Source of the DNA: DASXTB01 sp036505615
GTDB lineage: Bacteria; Acidobacteriota; UBA6911; JACQSX01
Direction: 5' to 3'
Assembly (NCBI GenBank): GCA_036505615.1
Contig: DASXTB010000438.1
Location: forward strand, 1-14,669
Length of the DNA stretch: 14,669 bases
Shown here: positions 1 to 9,100 of the stretch, one piece after another
Numbering within the stretch: position 1 is the stretch's first letter
Layout of the letters: each line of letters opens with the position of its first letter
Notes under the pieces: model-generated
The model's database searches: none
The model's input: the letters and a program-made list of their open reading frames with translations, nothing else
Told to the model about the DNA's origin: nothing
Position numbers and translations under genes: made by a program

Positions 1-68
1 AACGTCACGCATCGTCCACCGTTGGGCGGAGGGGGGAAGGATCCACTATCTGGAGACTCCAAGCGGGA

Positions 69-105
69 GCCAGCTTGTTTGCCTCGATTCGCTTTCGAAG
101 CTGGC
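69..105 (+). promoter_or_regulatory. Candidate 5' leader stem-loop ahead of the BACON protein gene
   Basis: GCCAGCTT at 69-76 is an exact inverted match to AAGCTGGC at 98-105, giving an 8-bp stem with a 21-nt loop, about 40 nt ahead of the start codon at 144. A smaller palindrome, TGGAGACTCCA, lies at 51-61. Nothing else is recognisable in bases 1-143; no convincing promoter hexamers or upstream gene end could be assigned. A role as a leader structure is only an inference. Confidence 0.2.
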
Positions 106-143
106 ACTCGAGCTATCCGAAGCCTGAAAAAAGGAGTTCAGAA

Positions 144-2465
144 ATGAAAAAGACAGCTCTTTTGTTGGCTCTGTTGATGGGCCCTGCATCTGCGCCGATG
201 CGGCTGGACGCCGACGCCCACGACAATGACGCCCGCGGCAACTGGGAATTTCTGGGAGGCCGCGAGAAGTCTCCATCAATACAGGCAAAACGAGCAGGAC
301 CGAGTTCCGCCAACCAAACCACTCCCACGCAGGCGACATTCTTTGACGGCACTTTCAATAACACCGACTGGGAGTTGATTCCTCTCACCAATGAACCCAC
401 TGCTGGAACAACAACTGCGTTCCAGCAAGCTATCAGCGGGAATCCTGGATTCTTTCGTCAGGTAGATATCACACTAAATGCCGCAGTCGGTGGGCAAATC
501 CCCTACGTTTTGGGTTTTCACCGGAAGATCGGTGCCACCTTCGACCCAAGAACAACAGGCGCCATTACCTCAATCGACTACTCGGAAGATGCCATATTTC
601 TTGGCCTCGGTTCTGGGGATGGCCAAGCGACCGGCCCTGCAGTGCGGCAAGGCGGTAAGATTTTCTTTGCAGCAAGCCTTGTCACGCATTTGCCGAGAAA
701 TTGGACAACACTCAGTTTATCCGCTCAGCATGCCAGCGACTTTTTTGAGGCGGGCATTCCTGGAGTATTTATCAATTACAACAGCCATCCCGATTTTTCC
801 TCATCCGGAGCTCCAATTGAATTTGGATTCTTCCGCGCAAATAGTGGTGGTCCGAGCAGCACCCTGTATCGCAGCTCCTTTGGGATAGACAATTGGCGGG
901 TGACGGTCAACTACTCATTGGCCCCGGCTTGTAACTTTTCAATTTCGCCGATCGGCCAGGCCTTTCCGGCGGCTGGCGGCGCAGGTAGTGTACAGATGGC
1001 AGCCGCGACCGGATGCAACTGGACTGCTGCGAGCAACGCCAATTGGATCACGATCACCTCCGGGAGCAGCGGAAGCGGCGTGGGCACGATCAACTACCAA
1101 GTGGCGCAGAATGTCGGCACAGCTCGCGCGGGAACGGTAGCCATAACCGGCGGGGAACTCACGGTTACCCAAGCGGACGGGCAAAGCAGCTGCACCTACT
1201 CTATCTCGCCCGGCAGCGCTACTTTTCCTGGGGCCGGAGGATACGGTCGCATCCAAGTAACAGCATTCCCTGGATGCGCCTGGGCCGTATCCGGTATACC
1301 GCCTTGGATCAGCATTCTGAAGCGCGGAGAATTTGGTGGAAGTTCTGCCGACACGGCGGCATCTGGGATTGGGAATGGGATAGCGCAGACAATCAGATAT
1401 GCGGTGATAACTAATACCGGCTCGTCTCGAACCGCGACGATCACCATTGCCGGGCAGCCGTTCACGATAAATCAGGACGGCGCGACGCCTGGATGCTCGT
1501 ACACTGTTTTGCCCACGAGCGTGAGTGTTCGCGCAGACTTTCTTGCTGTAGACGAAACAGTCACTGTCGGAACGCGTTCAGACTGTACTTGGATGGCTGT
1601 GTCTCAATCAGCATGGATCGTTGTTGATGCAGAAGGCAGCGACCTTGAAGGCGGCGACCTTCCGGAAAAGCCCCCCGCCGGCAACGGAGGTGTTTCGTTG
1701 CGTATTGGTGTCAATCGCGGGCCAGGCCGCAGCGGCACAATAAATGTTGCCGGTCAGACTGTCACCGTTTCGGAGGACGGGGTTTGCGTTCCAAGCTCTT
1801 ATTCACTTGAACCTGTCAGCCAAGTCATGAGTTCGGACCATGGACAGGTGAAAGTCAGAGCTCCCAACGACTGCGCGTGGGAAGCTACGCGCTCCGGGAA
1901 CTGGATCACAATCGACGATGGCAATGCGAGCGGGAGAGGAAACAGCACCATCAACTTCCATGTCTTACGGCCTGCGGATGTACCCCGCCACGGATCCATA
2001 TCGGTGGGTGGCGCAAACGCCTATATTACTGAGGAGCCAGCGGCCTTAAGTCCCCATCCCCTCTGTGTTGCACTTTGGGCGATTTTTGAAGGCGGGGGAG
2101 ACAGCGCCAAGATCCTGGACACGCTGCGGAATTTCCGCGATCAAGTTCTGGCCGCGACGCCCCGGGGGCGACAATACACCGAGCTCTACTACCAGTTCAG
2201 CGGCGAGGCTATAAAGCAGCTTATGTTCAGTCCGACGCTGCTGTTGAACACCCGGAAGTTGCTGGAACACCATCAAGCGATGATTGAATCGATCGCCGGG
2301 GGGAGGCAGGCGACTTTGGGGAAAGCAGACCTGGAGGAGATCGATGCGTTGCTCAACTCGTTTAGCAGCGGCGCCAGTCCCGAGTTTGCGGCGGCTTTAA
2401 GGCAGTTGAGAAGAGATTTGCGAGATCCGAGGGTGCATGCAGAGTTCGGGGTGAAGGTTCCGTAA
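144..2465 (+). CDS. Secreted four-BACON-domain protein with CFI-box-like C-terminus
   Basis: Predicted exported protein of 773 residues. ATG 144 is chosen because AAGGAG (131-136) sits 7 nt upstream and the product then begins with a signal peptide (MKK followed by the hydrophobic ALLLALLMG); the in-frame TTG at 75 would bury it. Residues about 66-258 look like a beta-sandwich (lectin-like) domain opening TFFDGTFNNTDW. Four BACON-type modules follow, starting near C263, C350, C451 and C548; each has a serine/proline-rich first strand, a central Cys-x-W, usually WI(T/S)I, and a closing TVTQADG-type strand. The third is divergent and carries an acidic, proline-rich insert. BACON domains are usually associated with carbohydrate or mucin binding, so a surface glycan-binding role is inferred. 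Residues 640-773 are mainly helical and contain LRNFRDQVL and GRQYTELYYQFS, resembling CFI-box-CTERM domains but without the CFIATAAYG block. No catalytic motif is seen. Exact ligand unknown. Confidence 0.85.
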   Translation: MKKTALLLALLMGPASAPMRLDADAHDNDARGNWEFLGGREKSPSIQAKRAGPSSANQTTPTQATFFDGTFNNTDWELIPLTNEPTAGTTTAFQQAISGNPGFFRQVDITLNAAVGGQIPYVLGFHRKIGATFDPRTTGAITSIDYSEDAIFLGLGSGDGQATGPAVRQGGKIFFAASLVTHLPRNWTTLSLSAQHASDFFEAGIPGVFINYNSHPDFSSSGAPIEFGFFRANSGGPSSTLYRSSFGIDNWRVTVNYSLAPACNFSISPIGQAFPAAGGAGSVQMAAATGCNWTAASNANWITITSGSSGSGVGTINYQVAQNVGTARAGTVAITGGELTVTQADGQSSCTYSISPGSATFPGAGGYGRIQVTAFPGCAWAVSGIPPWISILKRGEFGGSSADTAASGIGNGIAQTIRYAVITNTGSSRTATITIAGQPFTINQDGATPGCSYTVLPTSVSVRADFLAVDETVTVGTRSDCTWMAVSQSAWIVVDAEGSDLEGGDLPEKPPAGNGGVSLRIGVNRGPGRSGTINVAGQTVTVSEDGVCVPSSYSLEPVSQVMSSDHGQVKVRAPNDCAWEATRSGNWITIDDGNASGRGNSTINFHVLRPADVPRHGSISVGGANAYITEEPAALSPHPLCVALWAIFEGGGDSAKILDTLRNFRDQVLAATPRGRQYTELYYQFSGEAIKQLMFSPTLLLNTRKLLEHHQAMIESIAGGRQATLGKADLEEIDALLNSFSSGASPEFAAALRQLRRDLRDPRVHAEFGVKVP
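2061..2462 (+). other. CFI-box-CTERM-like C-terminal domain, degenerate
   Basis: This region encodes residues 640-773 of the BACON protein. From memory, CFI-box-CTERM domains have a CFIATAAYGS opening, then LRxFRDxxL, then a Gly-Arg-x-(F/Y)-x-x-LYY-x-x-S segment. Here LRNFRDQVL begins at residue 661 and GRQYTELYYQFS follows shortly after, with the expected spacing, but the opening block reads LCVALWAIFEGG with only a cysteine (C641) preserved. The similarity was judged by eye, not by a profile search. Confidence 0.5.
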
Positions 2466-2516
2466 GCACCGGCGTGTTGCCCTAATTCGAACCGCGACCG
2501 TGATCATTTTTGGGAG

Positions 2517-2542
2517 CGGAGAGACGGCCTGAGGGCCGTCTC
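2517..2542 (+). repeat. REP-like palindrome, copy 1
   Basis: The core is GAGACGGCC (2521-2529), loop TGAG, GGCCGTCTC (2534-2542), a perfect 9-bp stem with a 4-nt loop, preceded by CGGA. The whole 26-nt unit is the exact reverse complement of copy 3 (2612-2637). It begins 51 nt after the stop codon of the BACON gene, so it may also protect or terminate that transcript, but no T-tract follows. Confidence 0.8.
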
Positions 2543-2565
2543 AGCTTGGCAGTTTAGATCGCGGA

Positions 2566-2587
2566 CAGACGGCCTGATGGCCTTCTG
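2566..2587 (+). repeat. REP-like palindrome, copy 2 (diverged)
   Basis: CAGACGGCC, loop TGAT, GGCCTTCTG forms the same 9-bp stem and 4-nt loop architecture as copies 1 and 3, with one mismatch in the stem and changed loop and outer bases. It has the same orientation as copy 1 and lies between the two perfect copies. Confidence 0.7.
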
Positions 2588-2610
2588 AGGGAATTTTACA
2601 TTTTGTGAGT

Positions 2611-2637
2611 AGAGACGGCCCTCAGGCCGTCTCTCCG
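2611..2637 (-). repeat. REP-like palindrome, copy 3 (inverted)
   Basis: AGAGACGGCC, loop CTCA, GGCCGTCTCT (2611-2634) is a perfect 10-bp stem. Bases 2612-2637 are the exact reverse complement of 2517-2542, so copies 1 and 3 face one another across copy 2, as in paired REP (BIME-like) elements. A run of six or seven T lies at about 2645-2651, too far from the stem for a textbook terminator. No REP-associated transposase gene is present in the window. Confidence 0.8.
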
Positions 2638-2702
2638 ATCATCCCTTTTTTCGCAAAATGGCTCCTCGAGCCTGAACCCACAAGCTGACGGGTAGATAAA
2701 TT

Positions 2703-5700
2703 ATGAAAAAATGTCAAAAGGTCACTCATTCTTTGGCGCTGATCGGACTGGCAAGCTGCTCTGTCCTCTGGGGTAGTTCGAATGACAGCAGGGCATCTGC
2801 CAAGCTCGATCAATCTTACGGCAAACTCCCCTTGGGCTTTGAATTGAATCAAGGCCAGACTGATCGGCGCGTCAAGTTCCTCTCGAGGGCCCGGGGCTAT
2901 AGTCTCTTTTTGACCTCCAACGAGGCGGTCTTAGCCGTGCAGGAGCCACAAAACGCATCGGCTGGAATACAAGGAGAGAATCGCCGAAGCCGATTGGAGG
3001 CAAGAACACGTCACTCCAGAATCGCAACATCTGTCCGCATCAAACTGGTCGGCGCTAAACCTGAGCCTAAGCTTACAGGTTTGGATCCAATGCCTGGCAA
3101 AACTAATTACCTGGTCGGCGCCGATCCAAACAAATGGCGCACCGATGTTCCCACCTATGCCAAAGTCAAATACGAAGCTGTTTATCCCGGAGTCGATCTG
3201 TTGTTCTACGGCACGGCGCGCCAACTGGAATATGATTTTGTCATCGCCCCAGGCGCCGATCCGGAAAGCATTCGGCTGGAGTTTCAGACCCCACAGGCCG
3301 GTTCCTCTTTACGAATTGATTTCGACGGCGACCTTATCGTTTCGACTCGCACAGGCGAAATCCGCCAGCACAAGCCGGCGATTTATCAGGATCTCGGCGG
3401 CGTCAGGCGAACCATTCCGGGCGGCTACGTGCTCAAAGGCAAACATCTCGTCGGCTTTCAAGTAGGAAAGTATGAAACGGACAGCCCATTGGTTGTCGAT
3501 CCCGTGCTCGTCTACTCCACTTATCTTGGCGGCGGCGGAGATGAAGAAGGACACGGTGTTGCCGTCGACTCCGCCGGCAACGCGTACGTCGCCGGAATTA
3601 CCACTTCCACTGATTTTCCAACATCCGGTCCGCTGCAGCCGGCAAAGAGCGCTTCGCAGGATATTTTTGTCTCCAAGATCAATGCGGCCGGGACGGCGCT
3701 GATTTATTCCACTTACCTGGGAGGCAGTGGCTACGACCATGCCGGCGCCATCGCGGTCGACGCGACGGGAAATGTCTACCTGACAGGTTTCACGGACTCC
3801 ACCGACTTCCCGATAGTCAGAGCGTTGCAGTCTGCAAAAAACAGTTCCTTCGACGCGTTTGTGGCCAAGCTGAACGCCTCAGGGACTTCTCTCCTCTATT
3901 CGACTTACATTGGCGGCAATGGTGAGGACACGGGAAACGGTATCGCCGTTGACGCCACAGGTAATGCCTACGTGTCAGGACTTACCTCTTCGACAAATTT
4001 TCCTACGTTTAACCCCTTTCAATCGAGCAGCGGTGGGTCGGCGGACGCCTTTGTTTTAAAACTAAGCACCGCAGGGATGTTCGTCTATTCTTCCTACCTT
4101 GGCGGCAGCGGCGCAGACACCGCCAGCAGCATTGCGGTAGATTCCGCCGGCAATGCTTACCTGACTGGAGCGACCGCCTCGAAAAACTTCCCCACCGTTG
4201 GCGCACTGCAACCCGCCAGCGGCGGCGGCGTTGACTCCTTTGTGGTCAAAGTAAACTCGGCAGGCAGCGCGCTTCTTTATTCCACTTACCTGGGCGGAAA
4301 CGGAATCGACCAGGGTCTTTCCATCGCGCTGGACGCAGACGGAAACGCATGGGTGGCGGGTAATACAAGCTCCACCAACTTCCCCACGGCAAATCCTCTT
4401 CAGGCAGCCAACGCCGGAGGAATTGACGCGTTTGTGACAAAGCTTAACTCCGCGGGCTCGTCCCTTGTTTACTCAACCTATCTTGGCGGTCAGGGTATCG
4501 ATGGGGCCACAGGCGTTGCGGTGGACTCAGCCGGCAGCGCTTATGTGGCGGGTACTACAACGTCGCCCAACTTTCCCGCAGCCGGCTCTTTGCAATCAAT
4601 CAACACCGGAAGTTCCTTTGATGGATTCTTGGCCAAGTTAAATCCAGCCGGCAAGGCGCTGGTTTATTCCACTGGCCTGGGTGGCAGTAGCGACGACATC
4701 GCCTTTGCCCTTGCATTGGACTCGACCGGCAACGCCTATGTTGTTGGCCAAACTGCTTCCACTAATTTTCCAAGAGTGAATCCTATACGGCGCGTTATCG
4801 GCGGCACGGATGCCTTCATAGCCAAGATTAGTCCACAGTCAAGCGACTCGCAGCTAGCGCTTTATTTTCCGCGACTGTTTTCGGACGCAGATCAAACCGC
4901 CCCTGACTCCCGGAACACGGGTATCGCCGTAGCCAACCTGGCTGAGAGCAGCGCCGTTCTCACTCTGACTGCCTTCGACAAAAACGGAGATCAGATTTCG
5001 GGAAGCAGCCTGAGGAATCCAGCCAGCCTCTTTCTCAATCCCGGACAACAACTGCCCATCCTGGCTACACAGATCTTTGGCACCGGCCCGCTGGCCCAAT
5101 TGCCGCTTGGCTGGTTGAAACTGGAAAGCAATGTAAGGCAGGTGGTCGGCTTCTTTGAGGTGTTCAACAACCGACTTTCCGTTCTCGACGGGGCCGATGT
5201 GTCCTCAAACACGGCCGCTTCCTTCATATTTCCAGAGATAGAGGACCAGGGCTTTACGCAGTTCCACGTCGTCAATGCCAACAATAGTCCGGCCATCGTC
5301 ACATTCGAGTTGACCAAGGCGGATGGAACCCTGCGCCTTCCCGCGCTTCGCCGGCAAATTGCAGCCAGCGGAACTTTGGCTGAGTTCTATCATGAGCTGC
5401 TGCCAGGGATTCGCCCGTTCAGTTCCGACTATGTTCGAGTAACTTCCAACCAGCCGGCGGTTGCTTTTGAATATTTGGGCAGGACAGGCCAGGATTTCAG
5501 GGCACTGAACGGTCAAGCGGGCGGCGGCAAGACGCTCTATTGCCCGCAATATGTAGTGGGCGGCGGTCAGTATTTGTCCACGCTCTCGATTGTCAATCTG
5601 GACTCGACGGCAGGCACGGTGACGCTGGAGTTCATTGGCGACAATGGAACTCCGATCGGGACCAAACAGACCTTGTCCATTGCGGCGAAGGGAAAAGTCT

Positions 5701-6185
5701 ATATCTCGGATCAGACGTTTTTCCTCAATGCAGCAAACAGCGTTGCGCAAGGCTATATCAGGATCAGCGGCAGCGGCGTGAACCTGGTTGGCAGTGTCGT
5801 TTTTGGCGATCCGAGCGGCACCCGATTTTCATCGGCCCTGCCGCTGGTTTCAACGCTATTACGCTTCTTCGTTTTTAGCCAGGTGGCGTCAAATCAAACC
5901 TATTTCACCGGCCTTGCTATTCTCAATCCCGGCAGCGCGACGGCCGCAGTCACCATCGAGGTTTACGATACCGACGGCGCGCTGGTGGCCACTAAGAGCG
6001 AATCCATTGCAGCTGGACAGCGCAAGTCTCGGTTGCTGACGGAATACTTCCCGGCCCTGGCAGGTCAAAACCGCAGCTCCGGCTACATCAAGGTCAGCTC
6101 CGATAACCCCCTCGCTGCTTTTGCATTGTTTGGGGCGAATGACCTTTCGGTGCTTTCAGCCGTACCGCCGCAGGTCCTCCCATGA
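2703..6185 (+). CDS. SBBP seven-bladed propeller protein with four C-terminal modules
   Basis: Exported protein of 1160 residues; no catalytic role can be assigned. The N-terminus (MKK, then LALIGLASC) is either a type I signal or a lipoprotein signal, since L16-A17-S18-C19 fits a lipobox. Residues about 38-265 form the conserved domain that usually precedes SBBP repeats (FELNQGQTD, NYLVG, YPGVDLLFYG, LEYDF, HKPAIYQ, VVDP), probably the family Pfam calls DUF7948. Residues 269 to about 715 hold seven repeats of 60-65 residues beginning YSTYLGG and containing AVDSAGNAYVAG, T-S-x-NFP and DAFVxK(L/I)N, enough for one complete propeller. Residues about 718-1160 appear to be four tandem beta-sandwich modules ending LSAVPPQVLP. 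The start ATG 2703 has only a weak upstream GGTAG. The stop overlaps the next gene's ATG by 4 nt, implying coupled translation. Likely surface or secreted, possibly an adhesion or polymer-binding scaffold; that role is inferred. Confidence 0.88.
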   Translation: MKKCQKVTHSLALIGLASCSVLWGSSNDSRASAKLDQSYGKLPLGFELNQGQTDRRVKFLSRARGYSLFLTSNEAVLAVQEPQNASAGIQGENRRSRLEARTRHSRIATSVRIKLVGAKPEPKLTGLDPMPGKTNYLVGADPNKWRTDVPTYAKVKYEAVYPGVDLLFYGTARQLEYDFVIAPGADPESIRLEFQTPQAGSSLRIDFDGDLIVSTRTGEIRQHKPAIYQDLGGVRRTIPGGYVLKGKHLVGFQVGKYETDSPLVVDPVLVYSTYLGGGGDEEGHGVAVDSAGNAYVAGITTSTDFPTSGPLQPAKSASQDIFVSKINAAGTALIYSTYLGGSGYDHAGAIAVDATGNVYLTGFTDSTDFPIVRALQSAKNSSFDAFVAKLNASGTSLLYSTYIGGNGEDTGNGIAVDATGNAYVSGLTSSTNFPTFNPFQSSSGGSADAFVLKLSTAGMFVYSSYLGGSGADTASSIAVDSAGNAYLTGATASKNFPTVGALQPASGGGVDSFVVKVNSAGSALLYSTYLGGNGIDQGLSIALDADGNAWVAGNTSSTNFPTANPLQAANAGGIDAFVTKLNSAGSSLVYSTYLGGQGIDGATGVAVDSAGSAYVAGTTTSPNFPAAGSLQSINTGSSFDGFLAKLNPAGKALVYSTGLGGSSDDIAFALALDSTGNAYVVGQTASTNFPRVNPIRRVIGGTDAFIAKISPQSSDSQLALYFPRLFSDADQTAPDSRNTGIAVANLAESSAVLTLTAFDKNGDQISGSSLRNPASLFLNPGQQLPILATQIFGTGPLAQLPLGWLKLESNVRQVVGFFEVFNNRLSVLDGADVSSNTAASFIFPEIEDQGFTQFHVVNANNSPAIVTFELTKADGTLRLPALRRQIAASGTLAEFYHELLPGIRPFSSDYVRVTSNQPAVAFEYLGRTGQDFRALNGQAGGGKTLYCPQYVVGGGQYLSTLSIVNLDSTAGTVTLEFIGDNGTPIGTKQTLSIAAKGKVYISDQTFFLNAANSVAQGYIRISGSGVNLVGSVVFGDPSGTRFSSALPLVSTLLRFFVFSQVASNQTYFTGLAILNPGSATAAVTIEVYDTDGALVATKSESIAAGQRKSRLLTEYFPALAGQNRSSGYIKVSSDNPLAAFALFGANDLSVLSAVPPQVLP
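3507..4850 (+). repeat. Seven tandem SBBP-coding repeats
   Basis: Seven in-frame units of roughly 185-195 nt encode successive propeller blades beginning (L/F)(V/I/L)YS(T/S)(Y/G)(L/I)GG. Units 1 to 6 are close to one another; unit 7 is the most diverged (YSTGLGGSSDD, IRRVIGG). DNA identity is patchy, with repeated islands such as TATTCCACTTACCTGGG, so the units are related but not recent perfect duplications. Confidence 0.85.
4855..6182 (+). repeat. Four diverged C-terminal beta modules of the SBBP protein
   Basis: Residues about 718-838, 839-939, 940-1052 and 1053-1160 share one plan: an entry strand ending in FPR, FPE, CPQ or FSQ, a T/N-x-(A/V)-(I/V)-(V/L)-N strand (GIAVANLA, QFHVVNANN, TLSIVNLD, GLAILNPG), a VTxE/LT strand with a (K/D/T)xG turn, a gap containing a Gly/Ala kick, then YI(R/K)(V/I)(S/T)S-type strands and an FG-x-(L/S) finish. 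The first and last modules match best. This is by-eye alignment at protein level. Confidence 0.55.
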
Positions 6186-9100
6186 GAGCGCCAATCCTCG
6201 TATTTCTAATGTTGTTTTTCACGGTCGGAGTGTGCGGGCAGCTTTTCGCCGATGACATCTCGCCGCTGAGCGACGAGTTCAACAACGCTTCGACCCTTTC
6301 GCAGTTCCAGCGCGTTTACCAGGTCGAAATGTGGGGGGCCGACCAATTAGAGTTGTTCGATATCAACGCCACTCGACCAGGCATGATGGTGATGATGCCG
6401 TTTACCAGTACCTGGTACAACGATTATCGGGGAGAGCTGACCTTCAAGTTGATCCAAGGCGACTTTGTCGTGACCACCGACGTGCAGGTAAGTCAGCGCA
6501 ACGGGACAGGCGCCCCCCGTTCGTTATTCTCTTTAGCGGGAATCATGGTGCGCACGCCACGCCAGGTGACGCCCCAGACCTGGATGCCCGGAGGCGAGAA
6601 TTATGTCTTTCTTTCGCTGGGCTCGGCGAACCAACCCGGCACATTTCAGTATGAGGTCAAGACGACTGTAAACAGTGTTTCCACGCTGGAGATATCCCCC
6701 GGTACAAACCATGCGACCATTCAAGTTGCCCGAATCGGTTCTTACCTTATTATGTTGAGACAAATTCCGGGGGGCTCGTGGACTGTCCATCGACGCTATC
6801 AACGAACGGACATGCCGGCCACCCTTCAGGTTGGCCTGACCTGCTATACCGATTATCAAACTGCTAGCTCCTTTCCCCCACTGATCCATAACCAAACGGT
6901 CATCAGAACCGGCAATCCTGATCTGGTGGCAGCCTTTGACTACATCCGTTACCAGCGTCCTCAACTACCAGCGGGGCTGGTGGGCCGAAACCTGGCCGAT
7001 CCGGCCGCAGTATCGGATGCTCAGCTTCTATCGTTCTTGGGAGCAAACGCGAATGTTGCGGACATGCCAACAGCGCCTACGATAATTTCCCAGCCCCAGA
7101 GTCAAACGGTGAGCGTTGGAGCCAACGTCACGTTCAGCGTTACAGCCGGCGGGACGACGCCGCTCTCTTACCAATGGCGTAAGGACGGGGCGAACATTTC
7201 GGGCGCCACGAACGCAACGTTGACGTTGAACAACGTGCAAAGGACAGACGCGGGGAACTATACAGTAGTGGTATCCAACAGCATCGGTACTATAACCAGC
7301 ACGGCGGCCAGACTTAATGTATCCGAGCAGGGAGTTACGACGATAAATGTTTCCAGCACGGTAGTAACTCCTTCGGTCAAGCGTTTCGGAATCAACTTAG
7401 GGTGGGCGGACAACTATGACTCGGGACAAATCATGAAACAACTGGTGTTTAGAAACCCGGGGTTTGAAGGCCAACTCTATCGCTCAATTGTCAGATGTGT
7501 CTCGGGGACCGCTAGCGGCTTCGTCGATGAAAACCCATTCGTTGTTTGGCCCAGTGGATTTTGGAATGGCGCAAGCTATGAAGTTATTTGGGGGGCAGCG
7601 AAAGGCCGTGCTGGTACCATTGCCATCTCCACAGCGCCTTCCGGAGGAAAGGGCTCTTCCTATCAGTTCGCCGATTCAGGTGCCGCCCCTGCAGCAGGAG
7701 ATTACTTGGTGTTACGGAAAATGCAGCCCGGTGGGGCTACGTCCGGCTGGTCGCCAACTACTTCTGGGGGAGGTACGATTACAGACGAAGCCAACGATTT
7801 ACATCCAGATACTTTAGGCCGCCAGGCTCTCCGGTTGACGGCAACAGGAACCGGGCAGTTGGCCAGCCTTTCGGCCCCCTTTGACACCAGTGTCGCGGGG
7901 AGCTTCTTGCAACTAAATGGAAATTACCGTTTGACCTTTAAGGCCAAAGGTGTTGGCGGAGCCAACGCCCTCAATGTCAGCTTTGCAAGGTTGTCGCCTG
8001 CGAACACGACCTTTGTTAACCAGACTGTTTCGCTTACCGGTTCCTGGAACACCTATAATTTTGATTTTACCGCCGCAGAGAACGGCAGCGCCGTTGGCTC
8101 CTGCCAACTCCGATTTTCGCCCGTGAATCAGTCCGCGGTGCTGCTGGACGACGTTAGTTTGACCCAAACCAATGGCGATCCCTCAAACACGACTGCATTT
8201 CGTGATCCGGTGGTCAATGCCCTGAAGAGTTTGAACCCCGGGATCCTGCGCTATTGGGTAGAAGACCTGGGGGACACCCTCGACAATGAAATTGCGCCCC
8301 CCTTTGCCAGGCTTCGTGCCGGTTACAGCAGTCGTTCCACCAATAGGGAAGACCTGCTGTACGGCCTGCATGAGTTCTTGGAGCTTTGCGAGTTATTGGG
8401 AGCCGAGCCCTGGTACGTGGTTCCGATCACGTTTTCGACTCAGGAAATGGCCAACCTGATGGAGTACCTGGGCGGCCCAAATTCCAGTCCATACGGAGCG
8501 AAGAGAGCTGCCCGCGGTCACGGTGCGCCTTGGACAGGTTCCTTTTCCAGGATCCATTTAGAATTTGGCAACGAAGCTTGGAACAACGCAGACTACTACG
8601 GCGGGACCATCTCGGATCCGGTCGCTTACGGGAACCGCGGCAGTGAACTATTTGGAGCCGTCAGGAATTCTCCTTACTACAACACTACCAACTTTGACTT
8701 GGTGCTGGGTGGGCAGGCCAGCTTCCCGGCCCGCAATGCCGCCATCGACGGCGCCTCTAGCAACCACGATACGCTGGCGGTGGCGCCCTATTTTGGTGGG
8801 CACGTTGACAACTATGCCACCAGCGAAGAGCTGTTCGGACCACTGTTTGCCGAGCCGGAGATGCTGTCGCAGACCGGCTACATGAGGCAGAATTATACGA
8901 CGATGCAGACTTCCAGCAGGCCAGTCCCCATGGCCGTCTATGAAGTCAACCTGCACACTACTGACGGTTCCATTTCCCAGTCCGCGTTGGATTCCTTCAC
9001 GCCTTCGCTTGGCGCCGGTCTTGCCGTGGCCGACCATATGCTCATGATGCTGCGGGATCTGGGAGTCAAGGACCAGATAGTTTATTCGTTGACTCAATTT

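Noticed and set aside
75..143. Longer N-terminus of the BACON protein from TTG 75
   Set aside because: No SD, and it would bury the signal peptide that begins at ATG 144 behind a good SD.
2611..2651. REP copy 3 plus T-run as an intrinsic terminator
   Set aside because: The T-run starts about 10 nt after the stem, too far for a canonical terminator.
2660..2672. Small hairpin GGCTC-CTC-GAGCC upstream of the SBBP gene
   Set aside because: Only 5-bp arms, no supporting context; likely chance.
3309..3740. Long opposite-strand frames within the SBBP and hydrolase genes
   Set aside because: They lie wholly antisense to genes with clear domain content and have no SD or recognisable motifs.
3507..4850. 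CRISPR-like periodic repeats
   Set aside because: The roughly 190-nt period is in-frame protein repeat (SBBP blades), with no spacer/repeat structure.
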